Shown piece after piece: positions 1 to 7,987 of a stretch of 64,000 nt of DNA; position 1 is the first letter of the stretch; each line of letters begins with the position of its first letter. Source of the DNA: Halopolyspora algeriensis. Its GTDB lineage: Bacteria; Actinomycetota; Actinomycetes; Mycobacteriales; Pseudonocardiaceae. The DNA lies in assembly GCF_003337235.1 (NCBI RefSeq), contig NZ_QPJC01000004.1, positions 248,001 through 312,000 of the forward strand, written 5' to 3'. The translations under genes were made by a program, and so were the position numbers. Below the pieces are notes generated by a model. That model made no database searches. It saw only the letters and a list, made by a program, of their open reading frames with translations, and had not been told where the DNA came from.

Positions 1-2
1 GG

Positions 3-377
3 TTCCACACCGGCGACCTGGCCTACGCCGACTCCGACGGGTACCTGTTCATCGTCGACCGCAAGAAGGATCTGATCATCCGCGGCGGCTACAACGTGTA
101 TCCGCGCGAAGTCGAGGAGTTGCTCTACGAGCATCCCGCCGTCGCCGAGGCCGCCGTGATCGGAAAGCCGGACGACAAGCTCGGCGAGGAGATCGTGGCG
201 ATGGTGGTACTCGAATCCGGTGCGGAGGTGGCACCGGAGGACGTCGTCGCCTATTGCCGGGAACGCATGGCGGCCTACAAATACCCGCGCGAGGTGCACG
301 TCCTCGACGAGTTGCCCAAGGGTTCGACCGGCAAGATCCTCAAGAAGGAACTACGCGACACAGGCAGTACCGGGTGA
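3..377 (+). CDS. Acyl-CoA synthetase (AMP-forming), C-terminal part
   Basis: The 5' end lies outside the window; the reading frame is open from base 3. It encodes the C-terminal domain of an ANL-superfamily enzyme, which activates a carboxylic acid with ATP and transfers it to CoA. The hinge motif DRKKDLIIRGGYNVYPREVE and the late lysine motif GSTGKILKKELR, whose Lys is the adenylation catalyst, are both present. The acid specificity sits in the missing N-terminal domain, so the substrate cannot be named. The next gene is convergent, 23 bases away. The family call is firm; the exact product is not. Confidence 0.93.
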   Translation, partial: FHTGDLAYADSDGYLFIVDRKKDLIIRGGYNVYPREVEELLYEHPAVAEAAVIGKPDDKLGEEIVAMVVLESGAEVAPEDVVAYCRERMAAYKYPREVHVLDELPKGSTGKILKKELRDTGSTG

Positions 378-400
378 CGCGGCGAGCGCGAGGACGTCGA

Positions 401-799
401 TCAGGCGTCCTCGCGCTCCGGGTTTTCCAGCTGGAAGAAATTGCTCTGCTGGCCATCCTTCTTCGTCTCCTGATACAGGAAGTTCAGCTTGCGCTCGTCG
501 AACGCGGCGAACCAGTCCTCCCAGCTCACCTCCTGCAGGCCCTCCCCGCCGTAGCCGGGGAAATCGAACCGGAGCACTCCCGGGTGGTCGTCGTGCTCGC
601 TGCCGGGCACCGTGGCCGGCTGTGCGTTGCGCTCCTCGGCCCACTGGCGGATCACGTCGTGGTTGGTCGTCACCAGGCTGCGCCCGTCGCGCTCGGGACG
701 CTGATCGGGCGAGGTGATCTCCTGGGCGTAGTTCAACGACCTCGACGATTCGGGCCCGGTGCGCATTCCGCCTCCGGTGTCGTTGCGGTCGGCCGCCAT
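401..799 (-). CDS. Conserved actinobacterial small protein
   Basis: A 132-residue soluble protein with no signal or membrane segment. From about residue 40 it has the pattern TTNHDVIRQWAEERNAQPAT, then a block rich in Gly and aromatics (RFDFPGYGG, VSWEDWFAAFDER) and a tail reading SNFFQLENP. From memory this matches a small family that public annotation often mislabels '1,4-alpha-glucan branching enzyme'; nothing here resembles a glycosidase. It belongs to a run of three small minus-strand genes with a ChaB-like protein, which suggests a stress or general-response set. The ATG was chosen because homologous sequence begins soon after it; the frame stays open upstream. Confidence 0.75.
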   Translation of the reverse strand: MAADRNDTGGGMRTGPESSRSLNYAQEITSPDQRPERDGRSLVTTNHDVIRQWAEERNAQPATVPGSEHDDHPGVLRFDFPGYGGEGLQEVSWEDWFAAFDERKLNFLYQETKKDGQQSNFFQLENPEREDA

Positions 800-971
800 G
801 AGGACCTCCTCGTCCAGTCGGGCGTTCCGCTTCTCCTCCAGGGTTCCCGCCGGTGGCCGGACCAATCCCGACCGCGCCCGGTGATTGTGTCCGCCCGGGG
901 TGCGATTCCGGCTTGCGGGATCGGCCTCCGGATGACCGAGGCGCGTGACCGCCGTGCACCCCGTCGGCGCG

Positions 972-1163
972 TCACTGCTCGTCTTCGATGATGTCCTGCT
1001 CGGTGGCCGGCGGCGGGGACTGCCCGGGGTCGTCCGGCTCGGCGGATCGCCCCTCGCCGGTTCGCTCCTCCGTCGTCTTACCCTCGGCCTCCTCCTGCTC
1101 GCGGGGGCTGCCTTCAGCCGGTTCTTCGGGATGCACGCTGTGCGTTCCGGACTCCTCGGACAT
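972..1163 (-). CDS. Small acidic hydrophilic protein
   Basis: A 63-residue protein of very biased composition: about a third Glu or Asp, with many Pro, Ser and Gly, and almost no hydrophobic residues, so it is probably disordered. It ends in an acidic tail, EQDIIEDEQ. No family is recognised. It lies between the conserved small gene at 401-799 and the ChaB-like gene, all on the minus strand. Biased composition is also typical of chance frames in GC-rich DNA, so this gene is only moderately supported. Confidence 0.5.
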   Translation of the reverse strand: MSEESGTHSVHPEEPAEGSPREQEEAEGKTTEERTGEGRSAEPDDPGQSPPPATEQDIIEDEQ

Positions 1164-1198
1164 GGCACCTCACTCCCCTCGCAGGCGCCGACCGCCGC

Positions 1199-1615
1199 TC
1201 ATCGTTGCCTGGCCTGGCGGGTTTGCTGACCGCTCTTCTTCTGCAGCGCCTCGACCAGTTGCTCCTTGCTCATCGAGGACCGCCCCGGCACGTCCAGCTC
1301 CTGAGCCCGCTCGTAGAGGTGCTGTTTGCTGGCCTGGGCATCCACGCCGCCGCTGGTCGGTTTCTCGCGCTTGCCCGCTCCCCGGCGTGCTTGCTCGTCC
1401 GAGGGCCCGCGCTCGGGCTTGGGCTTCCAGCGATCGCCCACCTTCTCGAAGCTGTGCTTCAACGCCGCGAAGGCGGTCCGGTGGGCTCGCTGGCCCTCCC
1501 CGTATTCCTGGACGGCACTGTCGTGGGTTTTGATCCACGTTTCCTGGGCTTCCTTCGGGGACCGTTGCAAGGTCGACGGTAATTCGTCACGGGCAGGCAC
1601 AGCACTCACCTCCAT
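1199..1615 (-). CDS. ChaB-like protein with C-terminal SAP/Rho-N-like domain
   Basis: A 138-residue protein in two parts. Residues about 10-60 fit the ChaB fold: LPSTLQRSPKEAQETWIKTH followed by HRTAFAALKHSFEKVGDRW. ChaB was named from the E. coli chaA locus, and its biochemical role is unclear. Residues about 95-130 (LYERAQELDVPGRSSMSKEQ) look like a SAP/Rho-N DNA- or RNA-binding helix pair. A basic linker (KPKPERGP, KREKP) joins them. This fusion is common in actinobacteria and may be a nucleic-acid-associated stress protein (inference). The ATG precedes the ChaB homology directly; the frame is open far upstream. Confidence 0.85.
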   Translation of the reverse strand: MEVSAVPARDELPSTLQRSPKEAQETWIKTHDSAVQEYGEGQRAHRTAFAALKHSFEKVGDRWKPKPERGPSDEQARRGAGKREKPTSGGVDAQASKQHLYERAQELDVPGRSSMSKEQLVEALQKKSGQQTRQARQR

Positions 1616-1635
1616 TTCTGCTGCTTGCACAGGGT

Positions 1636-1738
1636 TTGCCCACCTCCCCCCGGCAGTAAACAGCCCGGCCGGTGACCGGGCGAAGCGCCCTGCCTGCATG
1701 AGATCGCAGGTGTGGGCTCGAATCCCGCGGGTAGGCAA
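1636..1738 (+). other. tRNA-like fold or tRNA relic
   Basis: The stretch can be drawn as a long tRNA. An end helix pairs TTGCCCAC (1636-1643) with GTAGGCAA (1731-1738) with one mismatch. A 6-bp stem at about 1663-1681 has a 7-base loop. A second hairpin (CCTGC/GCAGG) lies at about 1693-1710, and a T-arm, GTGGG-CTCGAAT-CCCGC, at 1712-1728. That T-arm matches the tRNA-Pro T-arm at 32 kb at 15 of 17 bases. Two bases separate the T-stem from the end helix and the loop lacks U33, so it is not a normal tRNA. It may be a pseudogene or coincidence. Confidence 0.2.
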
Positions 1739-1743
1739 TTCGT

Positions 1744-3381
1744 GTGTGCAGTGACAGGCAAGAGCACCGGAATCGTGCGAGCACAGCGGAAGCCAGGAGC
1801 ACCGCCCGCAGGCTGGAGGGGGTCGAGCTCCGCGGCGAGCAGGAGGAAGCGCTTCGCTCCCTGCTCGAGCGCGACACGCTGGTGATGCTCGCCCCGGCCG
1901 CGGGCAAGACGCTGGTCTACGAGGTGGCCGGGGAGCTCCTGCCCGGCCCCACCCTGGTCGTTTCCCCGACCCTGTCCCTGCAGCGCGACCAGGTGGCGAC
2001 ACTGCGGCAGGCCGGCCTGAGCGCCACCGCGGTCAACTCCACCACCTCCGATGGTTCCCGCAACCGGGCCTTCCGGCAGCTGCGCGACGGGACGCTGCAG
2101 TTCCTGCTGGTCGCCCCCGAACAACTGGCCAAGGATGCGGTACTGGCCGAACTGCGCCCGGCCGGGATCTCGCTGATCGTGGTCGACGAGGCGCACTGCG
2201 TCAGCGAGTGGGGGCACGATTTCCGCCCCGACTACCTCGCGCTGCGCGGCGCCGCCGAAGAGCTCGGCAGCCCTCGCATGCTGGCGCTGACGGCCACGGC
2301 CTCGGGGCCGGTGCGCCAGGAGATCATCGACGGGCTCGGCATGCGGGAACCGCTCGTGGTCGCACGAGGAGTCGATCTGCCGAGCCTGCACCTGTCGGTG
2401 CGGGTCCTGCACGACGAGGCCAGGAAGTGGGAGCTGCTCACGCGGGAGGTCGTCTCCTCGCGCGGCAGCGGCATCGTCTACGTCACCACCCGCAAGCACG
2501 CCGAGGAGTTCGCGCGGTCCCTGGCCGGTGAGGGAGTCGAGGCCGCCGCGTACCACGGTTCGATGCGGCGGGCCGAGCGCGACGCGGTGCAGGACGCGTT
2601 CACCCGCGACGAGGTACGGGTCGTCGTGGCGACGAGCGCGTTCGGGATGGGCATCGACAAGCCCGATGTCCGGTTCGTGCTGCATGCTGACGCGCCGCCC
2701 TCGGTCGACTCCTACTATCAGCAGGTCAGCCGTGCAGGGCGGGATCGCGAGCCGGCGCGGGGAGTGTTCTTCTACCGCGCCGAGGACCTGTCCCTGCCCG
2801 TACTGTTCGCCTCGGGGGGCCGGATCGACCCCGATCAGCTGGCCGAGGTGCTGCGCCTGCTGCGTTCAGAGGGTGCATCGTCGCGTTCCGAGCTGGCGCG
2901 GCGGATCGGGGTGTCCTCGCGCAAGCTTGCGCGCGCGCTCGATGCGCTGGTCCGGGTGGGTGCGGTGACCGAACTCGCCCGCAACCGGCTGGCCGCGTCC
3001 GGGGATCGCAGAAGCGCCGAGGAACTCGCCGAGGCTGCCGAGGAGTCGATCCAGCGGTGGCAGGCCCTGCAACGCAGCCGGGTGGACATGGTGCGCCGCT
3101 ACGCCGAGACGGGAGGCTGCCGGCGCAGGACACTGCTGGAGCTGCTGGGCGACATGCGGGACGAGGCCTGCGGGCGCTGCGACAACTGCGATCGCGGCCA
3201 TCCCGGGCAGCGGCCCGCGCACGAGTTGCATCCCGGTGACCGGGTGCGGCATCCGGAGTGGGGCGACGGCGTGGTGCAGACCGCGGAAGGGGACAGCGTC
3301 GTGGTCCTGTTCGAGCACGACGTGTACCGCACGCTGTCCATTCCGGTGGTTCGCGAACACGGTCTGCTCACCGGGCGGTGA
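1744..3381 (+). CDS. RecQ-family DNA helicase with Tudor-like C-terminus
   Basis: A 545-residue superfamily 2 helicase that would unwind DNA 3' to 5' in repair or replication restart. Motif I is near residue 50, the DEAH box at 148-151, the RecQ signature EWGHDFRPDY at about 155-164, and motifs V-VI include GMGIDKPDVR and QQVSRAGRDREP. The zinc domain is CRRRTL followed by CGRCDNC. The last 50 residues (HPGDRVRHPEWGDGVV) resemble the Tudor-like tail of PcrA/UvrD. Motif I reads LAPAAGKT, one residue shorter than the usual APTGSGKT, which could weaken ATP binding. The start is a GTG; a later start near residue 25 is possible. Confidence 0.9.
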   Translation: MCSDRQEHRNRASTAEARSTARRLEGVELRGEQEEALRSLLERDTLVMLAPAAGKTLVYEVAGELLPGPTLVVSPTLSLQRDQVATLRQAGLSATAVNSTTSDGSRNRAFRQLRDGTLQFLLVAPEQLAKDAVLAELRPAGISLIVVDEAHCVSEWGHDFRPDYLALRGAAEELGSPRMLALTATASGPVRQEIIDGLGMREPLVVARGVDLPSLHLSVRVLHDEARKWELLTREVVSSRGSGIVYVTTRKHAEEFARSLAGEGVEAAAYHGSMRRAERDAVQDAFTRDEVRVVVATSAFGMGIDKPDVRFVLHADAPPSVDSYYQQVSRAGRDREPARGVFFYRAEDLSLPVLFASGGRIDPDQLAEVLRLLRSEGASSRSELARRIGVSSRKLARALDALVRVGAVTELARNRLAASGDRRSAEELAEAAEESIQRWQALQRSRVDMVRRYAETGGCRRRTLLELLGDMRDEACGRCDNCDRGHPGQRPAHELHPGDRVRHPEWGDGVVQTAEGDSVVVLFEHDVYRTLSIPVVREHGLLTGR

Positions 3382-3496
3382 TTCCGGAGGCCGGGGCACG
3401 ACCGGGACGCGGCGGTCGGCGCACCGAGCGTTTCCCGTTTCCGGTCACATCCCGGGTGGCACGGTGGAACCCACCCGGTATGGGTAGTCCGATGCC

Positions 3497-3955
3497 ATGA
3501 CGGCCTCGAACGACCTTCCCGTGGTGGGCGACCTCGACCGGCTCGCCGAGATCGTGCGCCACGACGACGGCGGGCGCGATCTCTACGTCCGCTGGTCCCG
3601 CGGACCGAGTGTGGATACGGGGTCGACGAGCCGGGACGCGCTGACCGGGGTGGAGCTACCGGGCTTGTCGGCCAACCCGCTGCGTGTCGAATCGTGGTGG
3701 GGGGACCGTTCGCTGCGGCTGTGGGTGGCCCGACGTCTCTACGACTACGAGCACCTGCGGCGCCGCCAGCAGCAACAACCGAACGTGGAAGCCTGGCTGC
3801 TGCGGGGACACGAGCTGGCTCGCGGCCCCGACAACGAACCGCTGGTGCGATGTGAGGAGGCGCTGGCGTGGGTCGCCGAGGAAGCCATGCGGGAGGCGCA
3901 CCGGCTGGTGGTGGAGCAGCACGGCGGTTGGCGACCACTGAACCGGGAGGGATGA
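3497..3955 (+). CDS. Conserved actinobacterial protein (DUF6098-like)
   Basis: A 152-residue soluble protein. Diagnostic strings are DLYVRWSRGP, LTGVELPGLSANPL, WWGDRSLRLWVARRLYDY and a polar helix ending EEAMREAHRLV. From memory these fit the DUF6098 family, which has no assigned function. No membrane segment or catalytic pattern is visible. It follows the helicase gene in the same direction after 115 bases, so co-transcription is possible but not shown. The ATG is the first in frame. Confidence 0.75.
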   Translation: MTASNDLPVVGDLDRLAEIVRHDDGGRDLYVRWSRGPSVDTGSTSRDALTGVELPGLSANPLRVESWWGDRSLRLWVARRLYDYEHLRRRQQQQPNVEAWLLRGHELARGPDNEPLVRCEEALAWVAEEAMREAHRLVVEQHGGWRPLNREG

Positions 3956-3988
3956 GCCACAGCGCTCTCGCAGTGACAGCATGTGCTC

Positions 3989-4447
3989 ATGCGCCAACAC
4001 GTTGACATCATCACCCTCGGTGTACCGGAGCTCGATGCGGCGCGTCGTTTCTACGTCGACGGCCTGGGCTGGGAACCGTTGCTCGACGCACCGGGCGAAG
4101 TCCTGTTCTTCCAGGTCGGTCATGGACTCGCGCTCGGCCTGTACACCGAGCTGGCTGCCGATGTCGGGGGCGGGAACTTCGGTGCTCCCTCGGCGGCGCC
4201 GGTGACGCTGGCCTGCAACGTGGATACGGAAGGGGAGGTCGTGGAGCTTCTCGATCGTGCCGTGGCGGCAGGCGGCACCGTCGTCAAGCCCGCCCAGCAA
4301 GCCGAATTCGGCGGATTCCACGGCTACCTGGCGGATCCCTTCGGCTTCCACTGGGAAATCGCCTACAACCCGGGCTGGAGTGTCGATGACGACGGGAGGG
4401 TGCGGATCTCGTCGGTCGAGGATCCGGACGAGGACGGAGCTCGCTGA
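3989..4447 (+). CDS. VOC/glyoxalase-family protein
   Basis: A protein of about 152 residues with the two beta-alpha-beta-beta-beta repeats of the vicinal oxygen chelate fold: VDIITLGVPELDAARRFYVD at the start and GFHGYLADPFGFHWEIAYNP near the end. Members include dioxygenases, glyoxalases and antibiotic-binding proteins. The C-terminal D-P-F-G-x-x-W-E string is typical of the uncharacterised branch. His in strand 1 and Glu in the last strand could form a metal site. Start: ATG at 3989, with an in-frame GTG two codons earlier as an alternative. Confidence 0.88.
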   Translation: MRQHVDIITLGVPELDAARRFYVDGLGWEPLLDAPGEVLFFQVGHGLALGLYTELAADVGGGNFGAPSAAPVTLACNVDTEGEVVELLDRAVAAGGTVVKPAQQAEFGGFHGYLADPFGFHWEIAYNPGWSVDDDGRVRISSVEDPDEDGAR

Positions 4448-4704
4448 TCCGGCCGAATCGACTTGTGTGGGCGGGAACGTCGCTACCATGCCGGAGATAG
4501 TTGCCGCCTGCGCCAGGAATTCCTCGGTCTCACTGCTGATCAGACGAGGTGACCTCGGAATCCACTCCAGAGGCCCTCCTCGCATCAGGGCCATCAAATT
4601 CCGTGTCGACCTGTCTCCAACGTTCCGGACAATACAACTGGCCAGTTCTCGACCAATACACAAGGCTATGGCTACCGGCGCTCATGGTCTGTTAACTTCG
4701 CGAA

Positions 4705-5028
4705 GTGGAGGAACAGCGAAACGCTTGGCAGGAGCCCAGCTCTACCTCTCGGCATTGGACGGTCAAGGGCGAGCTGTTTGGTCCACCGCGCCGTAGCAGG
4801 GCAGCACAGGGCATGGTTATCGGCTTCGGGCTGCTGATGGTGATGAGTCTCGCCATCTCGGCGCTCTCGGAAGCCGAGGCGTTCCCTGAGGGAACTATGA
4901 CGTTCAGCGGCCTCATGGCTATGGGCTTCGCCGAACTGCTTGATCCCAAGCTGCACCGGTTTGTGGTCACTATGCGTTTCGTGGGCGCGGGCACAGCGCT
5001 GTTCGGGGCTGCTCTTCGATTGCTCTGA
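4705..5028 (+). CDS. Small putative membrane protein
   Basis: A product of up to 107 residues. After a polar N-terminus there is one clear hydrophobic segment (GMVIGFGLLMVMSLAISAL) and a second weaker one at the C-terminus (FVGAGTALFGAALRLL). No family is recognised. The listed GTG has no good ribosome binding site; an ATG at 4813 would give a 71-residue protein holding both hydrophobic segments. Base composition is a little less GC-rich than the neighbours. Coding status is uncertain. Confidence 0.4.
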   Translation: MEEQRNAWQEPSSTSRHWTVKGELFGPPRRSRAAQGMVIGFGLLMVMSLAISALSEAEAFPEGTMTFSGLMAMGFAELLDPKLHRFVVTMRFVGAGTALFGAALRLL

Positions 5029-5391
5029 AGGAGCCTTGCAGAATGACTCTGCACTGACACAGACCGCCTGCCTGGTCAAGCGGCTCATCATCGACCTCGT
5101 CCACCGGCTCGCAAATCCGATCGTCTGGAGCGTCTGACGCCGACGCCATCAACATCGCGCCCGCATCGGCGACGGCCAACAACATGATCATTACCTACAA
5201 TCGGAGTAATAGGCCATCCACCAACCATGTCCCGGGATGAAACTGCCAAACATCAACCGGGACCAGACAAACGCGCTAAGCAAGTGCGGTGGACATCCAG
5301 CTGTCCGTGCCGCCCCACTACCGGAATTATCGGCTTCGGCCTTCGTATTCGGAAGTCCGGTACTGTCGGACTCGACTGCTACGTTCCGCGT
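5029..5391 (+). other. Stretch without a recognised gene
   Basis: No convincing coding frame. It contains a 44-bp sequence (5294-5337) related to one in the integrative element at 22841-22884, so it may hold debris of a mobile element. The promoter of the DinB gene at 5392 should lie at its right end. Confidence 0.5.
5294..5337. repeat. 44-bp repeat, copy 1
   Basis: 38 of 44 bases match 22841-22884. The shared core is TGCCGCCCCACT, followed by CCGG and TTATCGGC. This copy is in chromosomal DNA 16 kb left of the live element; the other is inside it, next to the 337-bp repeat. Function unknown. Confidence 0.6.
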
Positions 5392-5892
5392 ATGAGCCGA
5401 CGAGTTCCGCCCACAGGCGGCGAGAAGGAGAGCCTGCACGTCAGCCTCGATCGGCATCGTGATGTGGTGCTGTGGAAGCTGGAGGGCCTCGATGACGCCC
5501 AGTTGCGGCGCCCGATGACCGTGTCGGCCACCAATCTGCTGGGATTGGTGAAGCATCTGGCCGCCGTCGAGTACGGCTGGTTCTGCGAAACATTCGGGCG
5601 TGAGGCGGAACCGCTGCCGTTCGACGATGCCGACGAGAACGCCGACCTGCGCGTGACAACGACGGAGACCACGGCCGACATCGTGGCTTTCTACGGCAGA
5701 GCCCGAGCCGCGGCCGACGAGGTGATCGATGAACTCGACCTCGATGATGTCGGCACCGCGTGGTCCGGTGACACCGTGTCCATGCGGTGGGTACTCATCC
5801 ACATGGTCGAAGAGACCGCCAGGCACGTCGGCCATATGGACATCCTGCGCGAACTCATCGACGGCGCCACCGGTGACCACGAGCGGAGCTGA
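5392..5892 (+). CDS. DinB/DUF664-family protein
   Basis: A 166-residue four-helix protein of the DinB/YfiT-like superfamily, often thiol-dependent transferases with a metal site of three histidines. Visible markers are LVKHLAAVEYGWF (first His), RWVLIHMVEETARHVGHMDI (second and third His) and the closing LRELIDGATGDH. The substrate is unknown. A second DinB-family gene at 16660-17172 has the same order of motifs. The ATG at 5392 was chosen because the homology starts just after it; the frame continues upstream through repeat DNA. Confidence 0.9.
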   Translation: MSRRVPPTGGEKESLHVSLDRHRDVVLWKLEGLDDAQLRRPMTVSATNLLGLVKHLAAVEYGWFCETFGREAEPLPFDDADENADLRVTTTETTADIVAFYGRARAAADEVIDELDLDDVGTAWSGDTVSMRWVLIHMVEETARHVGHMDILRELIDGATGDHERS

Positions 5893-5935
5893 GGGGACGC
5901 ACGCGAATGTTCCTCCTCCAGCGGGACACCACCGG

Positions 5936-6679
5936 CTACTCGGTGAAGATCAGGCGCCATCCGACGTCGAGCTGGTCCTCGTCGAGCAGCGCGGCGTTTC
6001 GGCGCTGCCAGGTGCCGTCATTCAGGTCCGAGCGCAACGCGGCGACACCACGGGCCAAGACGTCCGAGTCGAGCAGCTGTAGGCCGGACATCGACCGGCG
6101 GACGCCGGGGTCGAGGTAGGCCTCGGGCCGCCGCCAGTAGGCCGGCAGGAAGCCGTCGACGCAGTCCCGCGGAACGGGAAGTTCACGAATCGAGGTGGCT
6201 GGGCCCAAGGCCGCAGCCACCTCCTGGGGCCGCGGGACATCGCGCCAGACATCGGCCAGCTCCGGGAGGTAGTCGGTGACCAACCAGAACCCACTGTGGA
6301 CGACCGGATCGAAGTGCAGCACCACGACGCGCCTCGCCACCCTCTGCAGTTCGCGCAGTCCCTTCGCCCAGTTCTGCCAGTGATGCAGCGTCACGAGCGC
6401 CATCGCGACGTCGAACTGCCCGTCGGCGATGGGCAGTTCCTCGGCGTGGCCGCACAGGGCGGGTGCCGCCCCCGAAGGCCGCTGAGCGATCATCGTCGCG
6501 GACGGCTCAACGGCCAGAACGTACCGGCCGGCGGGCTCGTAGGATCCCGTGCCTGCCCCGACATTCACGATCGTGCCGGCTTCGCCGAGTACCTCGTCGA
6601 GCGCTGCTTGCCACCGAGGGTCCGGGCGCCTTCCCCGCGTGTAGCCGACACCGATGCGGTCGTAGACAACGTCGTTCAT
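5936..6679 (-). CDS. SAM-dependent class I methyltransferase
   Basis: A 247-residue protein with the Rossmann methyltransferase pattern: motif I IVNVGAGTGSYEP, an acidic residue in LAVEPSATMI, then DGQFDVAMALVTLHHW and HFDPVVHSGFW. It resembles ubiquinone/biotin-type small-molecule methyltransferases, but the substrate cannot be read. Its 3' end faces the DinB gene at a distance of 43 bases. The listed start MNDVVYDRIGVGY fits the family; an in-frame ATG 33 bases upstream would add 11 residues. Confidence 0.88.
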   Translation of the reverse strand: MNDVVYDRIGVGYTRGRRPDPRWQAALDEVLGEAGTIVNVGAGTGSYEPAGRYVLAVEPSATMIAQRPSGAAPALCGHAEELPIADGQFDVAMALVTLHHWQNWAKGLRELQRVARRVVVLHFDPVVHSGFWLVTDYLPELADVWRDVPRPQEVAAALGPATSIRELPVPRDCVDGFLPAYWRRPEAYLDPGVRRSMSGLQLLDSDVLARGVAALRSDLNDGTWQRRNAALLDEDQLDVGWRLIFTE

Positions 6680-6877
6680 TCCCGCACTCTCCCACGCGAC
6701 CATTGAACTCATCGTTGTCGACTTCTGCGGATACGGTCACGCTCGTGGCGGTGTTTGCCCGAGTTTGCGAGTTCGCGCCGAGAAGGACCCGCAGCTCTGT
6801 GCGGCAAGAGGGCGGACGACTGCGCCAGCGGGAAAACTCGTTGGCCCGGATCGGGTGCTTCGTCTACTCTCCGGATC

Positions 6878-7411
6878 GTGCTGATCCGGGAAGCCGCCGA
6901 CCAAGACTGGCCGCACATTTATCCTTTCTTCTGCGATATTGTCGCCGCTGGACAGACCTTCGCCTACCCCGAGAACCCGACGCTCGAAGAAGCTCGGGCA
7001 TTGTGGATGGCACAACCTCCGGGCCGCACCGTGGTCGCCGTTGACGAGAACATCGTCGTGGGCACAGCCACGATGGGTCCGAACCGCCCCGGACGGGGAT
7101 CCCACGTCGCCACCGCCAGCTTCATGGTCGACCCGCACCACCACGGTCATGGCGCAGGCCGGGCATTGGGCAACGAGGTCCTCGACTGGGCCCGCTCGGC
7201 CGGCTACCGCAGCATTCAGTTCAACGCGGTCGTCGAGACCAACAGTGCCGCTGTCCACCTGTGGCAGAAACTGGGTTTCCGGATACTGACCACCGTCCCG
7301 GAGGCTTTCGACCACCCCGAGCACGGGCTCGTCGGACTTCACGTGATGTTCCAACACCTGGCCGAGACCGAAACCACGGGCGGCACGTCCGCGCAGCCAC
7401 CGCTCCACTGA
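6878..7411 (+). CDS. GNAT N-acetyltransferase
   Basis: A protein of about 177 residues with GNAT-fold motifs. It starts LIREAADQDWPHIYPFF. Motif A is ASFMVDPHHHGHGAGRALGN, whose Q/R-x-x-G-x-G/A-like loop (HGHGAG) binds the CoA pyrophosphate. Motif B is NAVVETNSAAVHLWQKLGF. It fits the phosphinothricin/MarR-neighbour style acetyltransferases acting on small molecules, substrate unknown. The start is a GTG where homology begins; upstream in-frame sequence is not family-like. The preceding methyltransferase gene is divergent. Confidence 0.88.
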   Translation: MLIREAADQDWPHIYPFFCDIVAAGQTFAYPENPTLEEARALWMAQPPGRTVVAVDENIVVGTATMGPNRPGRGSHVATASFMVDPHHHGHGAGRALGNEVLDWARSAGYRSIQFNAVVETNSAAVHLWQKLGFRILTTVPEAFDHPEHGLVGLHVMFQHLAETETTGGTSAQPPLH

Positions 7412-7450
7412 CGATCCGCCGGGACATGGCCGGTGGTTCGGCTGCGGCGG

Positions 7451-7987
7451 TCAGATCTCTTTCTCGAACAGCGTCACGCTGAACAGGTCGTCGAAGTCGC
7501 ATCGGCCGCTCTCGTGGAATCCCTGCTTCCTGCAGTAGGACCGCAGCGCACTGTTGGACTCGGCACAGTCGAGCCGGAAGACACCGACACTTCGATCGCG
7601 ACCAACCTCCGCCGCCCGGTCCAGCATGAGTGCGCCCATGCCCAGGCCGGCCATGGCGCGGTCGACCATGAGGCCGTGGACGTACACCGCAGGAGTGCTG
7701 TCCTCACCCCAGAAGTCGGGGTCCGACCACAACATCCGCATGGCCGCCGCCACACCGACCTCGGAGTGCCGCGCGAGGTGCCATTCCTGGCGGCTGACCT
7801 GGGCAGCGATCTCGTCCTGACTCACCTCACCACGCGGCCACTGCCGGACGCCCTTGTCGTGCAGCCAGTCCTCGAGCTGCCGACGCAGCCGGTGCAGCGC
7901 TACCACATCACCGGACATGGCCGGCTCGACACGCTGACCGCCGGGAACAGTCACGACGAGCAGGCTACGCGAGGAGGGTGCGGTCAC
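7451..7987 (-). CDS. GNAT N-acetyltransferase, coupled to the hydroxylase genes
   Basis: A 178-residue GNAT protein. An N-terminal helix pair (HRLRRQLEDWLHDKGVRQWP) precedes motif A (VHGLMVDRAMAGLGMGALML) and motif B (FRLDCAESNSALRSYCRKQG). The GTG start overlaps the stop of the iron-sulfur subunit gene by 4 bases, which implies translational coupling with the molybdenum hydroxylase. A link between the acetyltransferase and the hydroxylase product is possible but not demonstrated. Substrate unknown. Confidence 0.87.
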   Translation of the reverse strand: MTAPSSRSLLVVTVPGGQRVEPAMSGDVVALHRLRRQLEDWLHDKGVRQWPRGEVSQDEIAAQVSRQEWHLARHSEVGVAAAMRMLWSDPDFWGEDSTPAVYVHGLMVDRAMAGLGMGALMLDRAAEVGRDRSVGVFRLDCAESNSALRSYCRKQGFHESGRCDFDDLFSVTLFEKEI

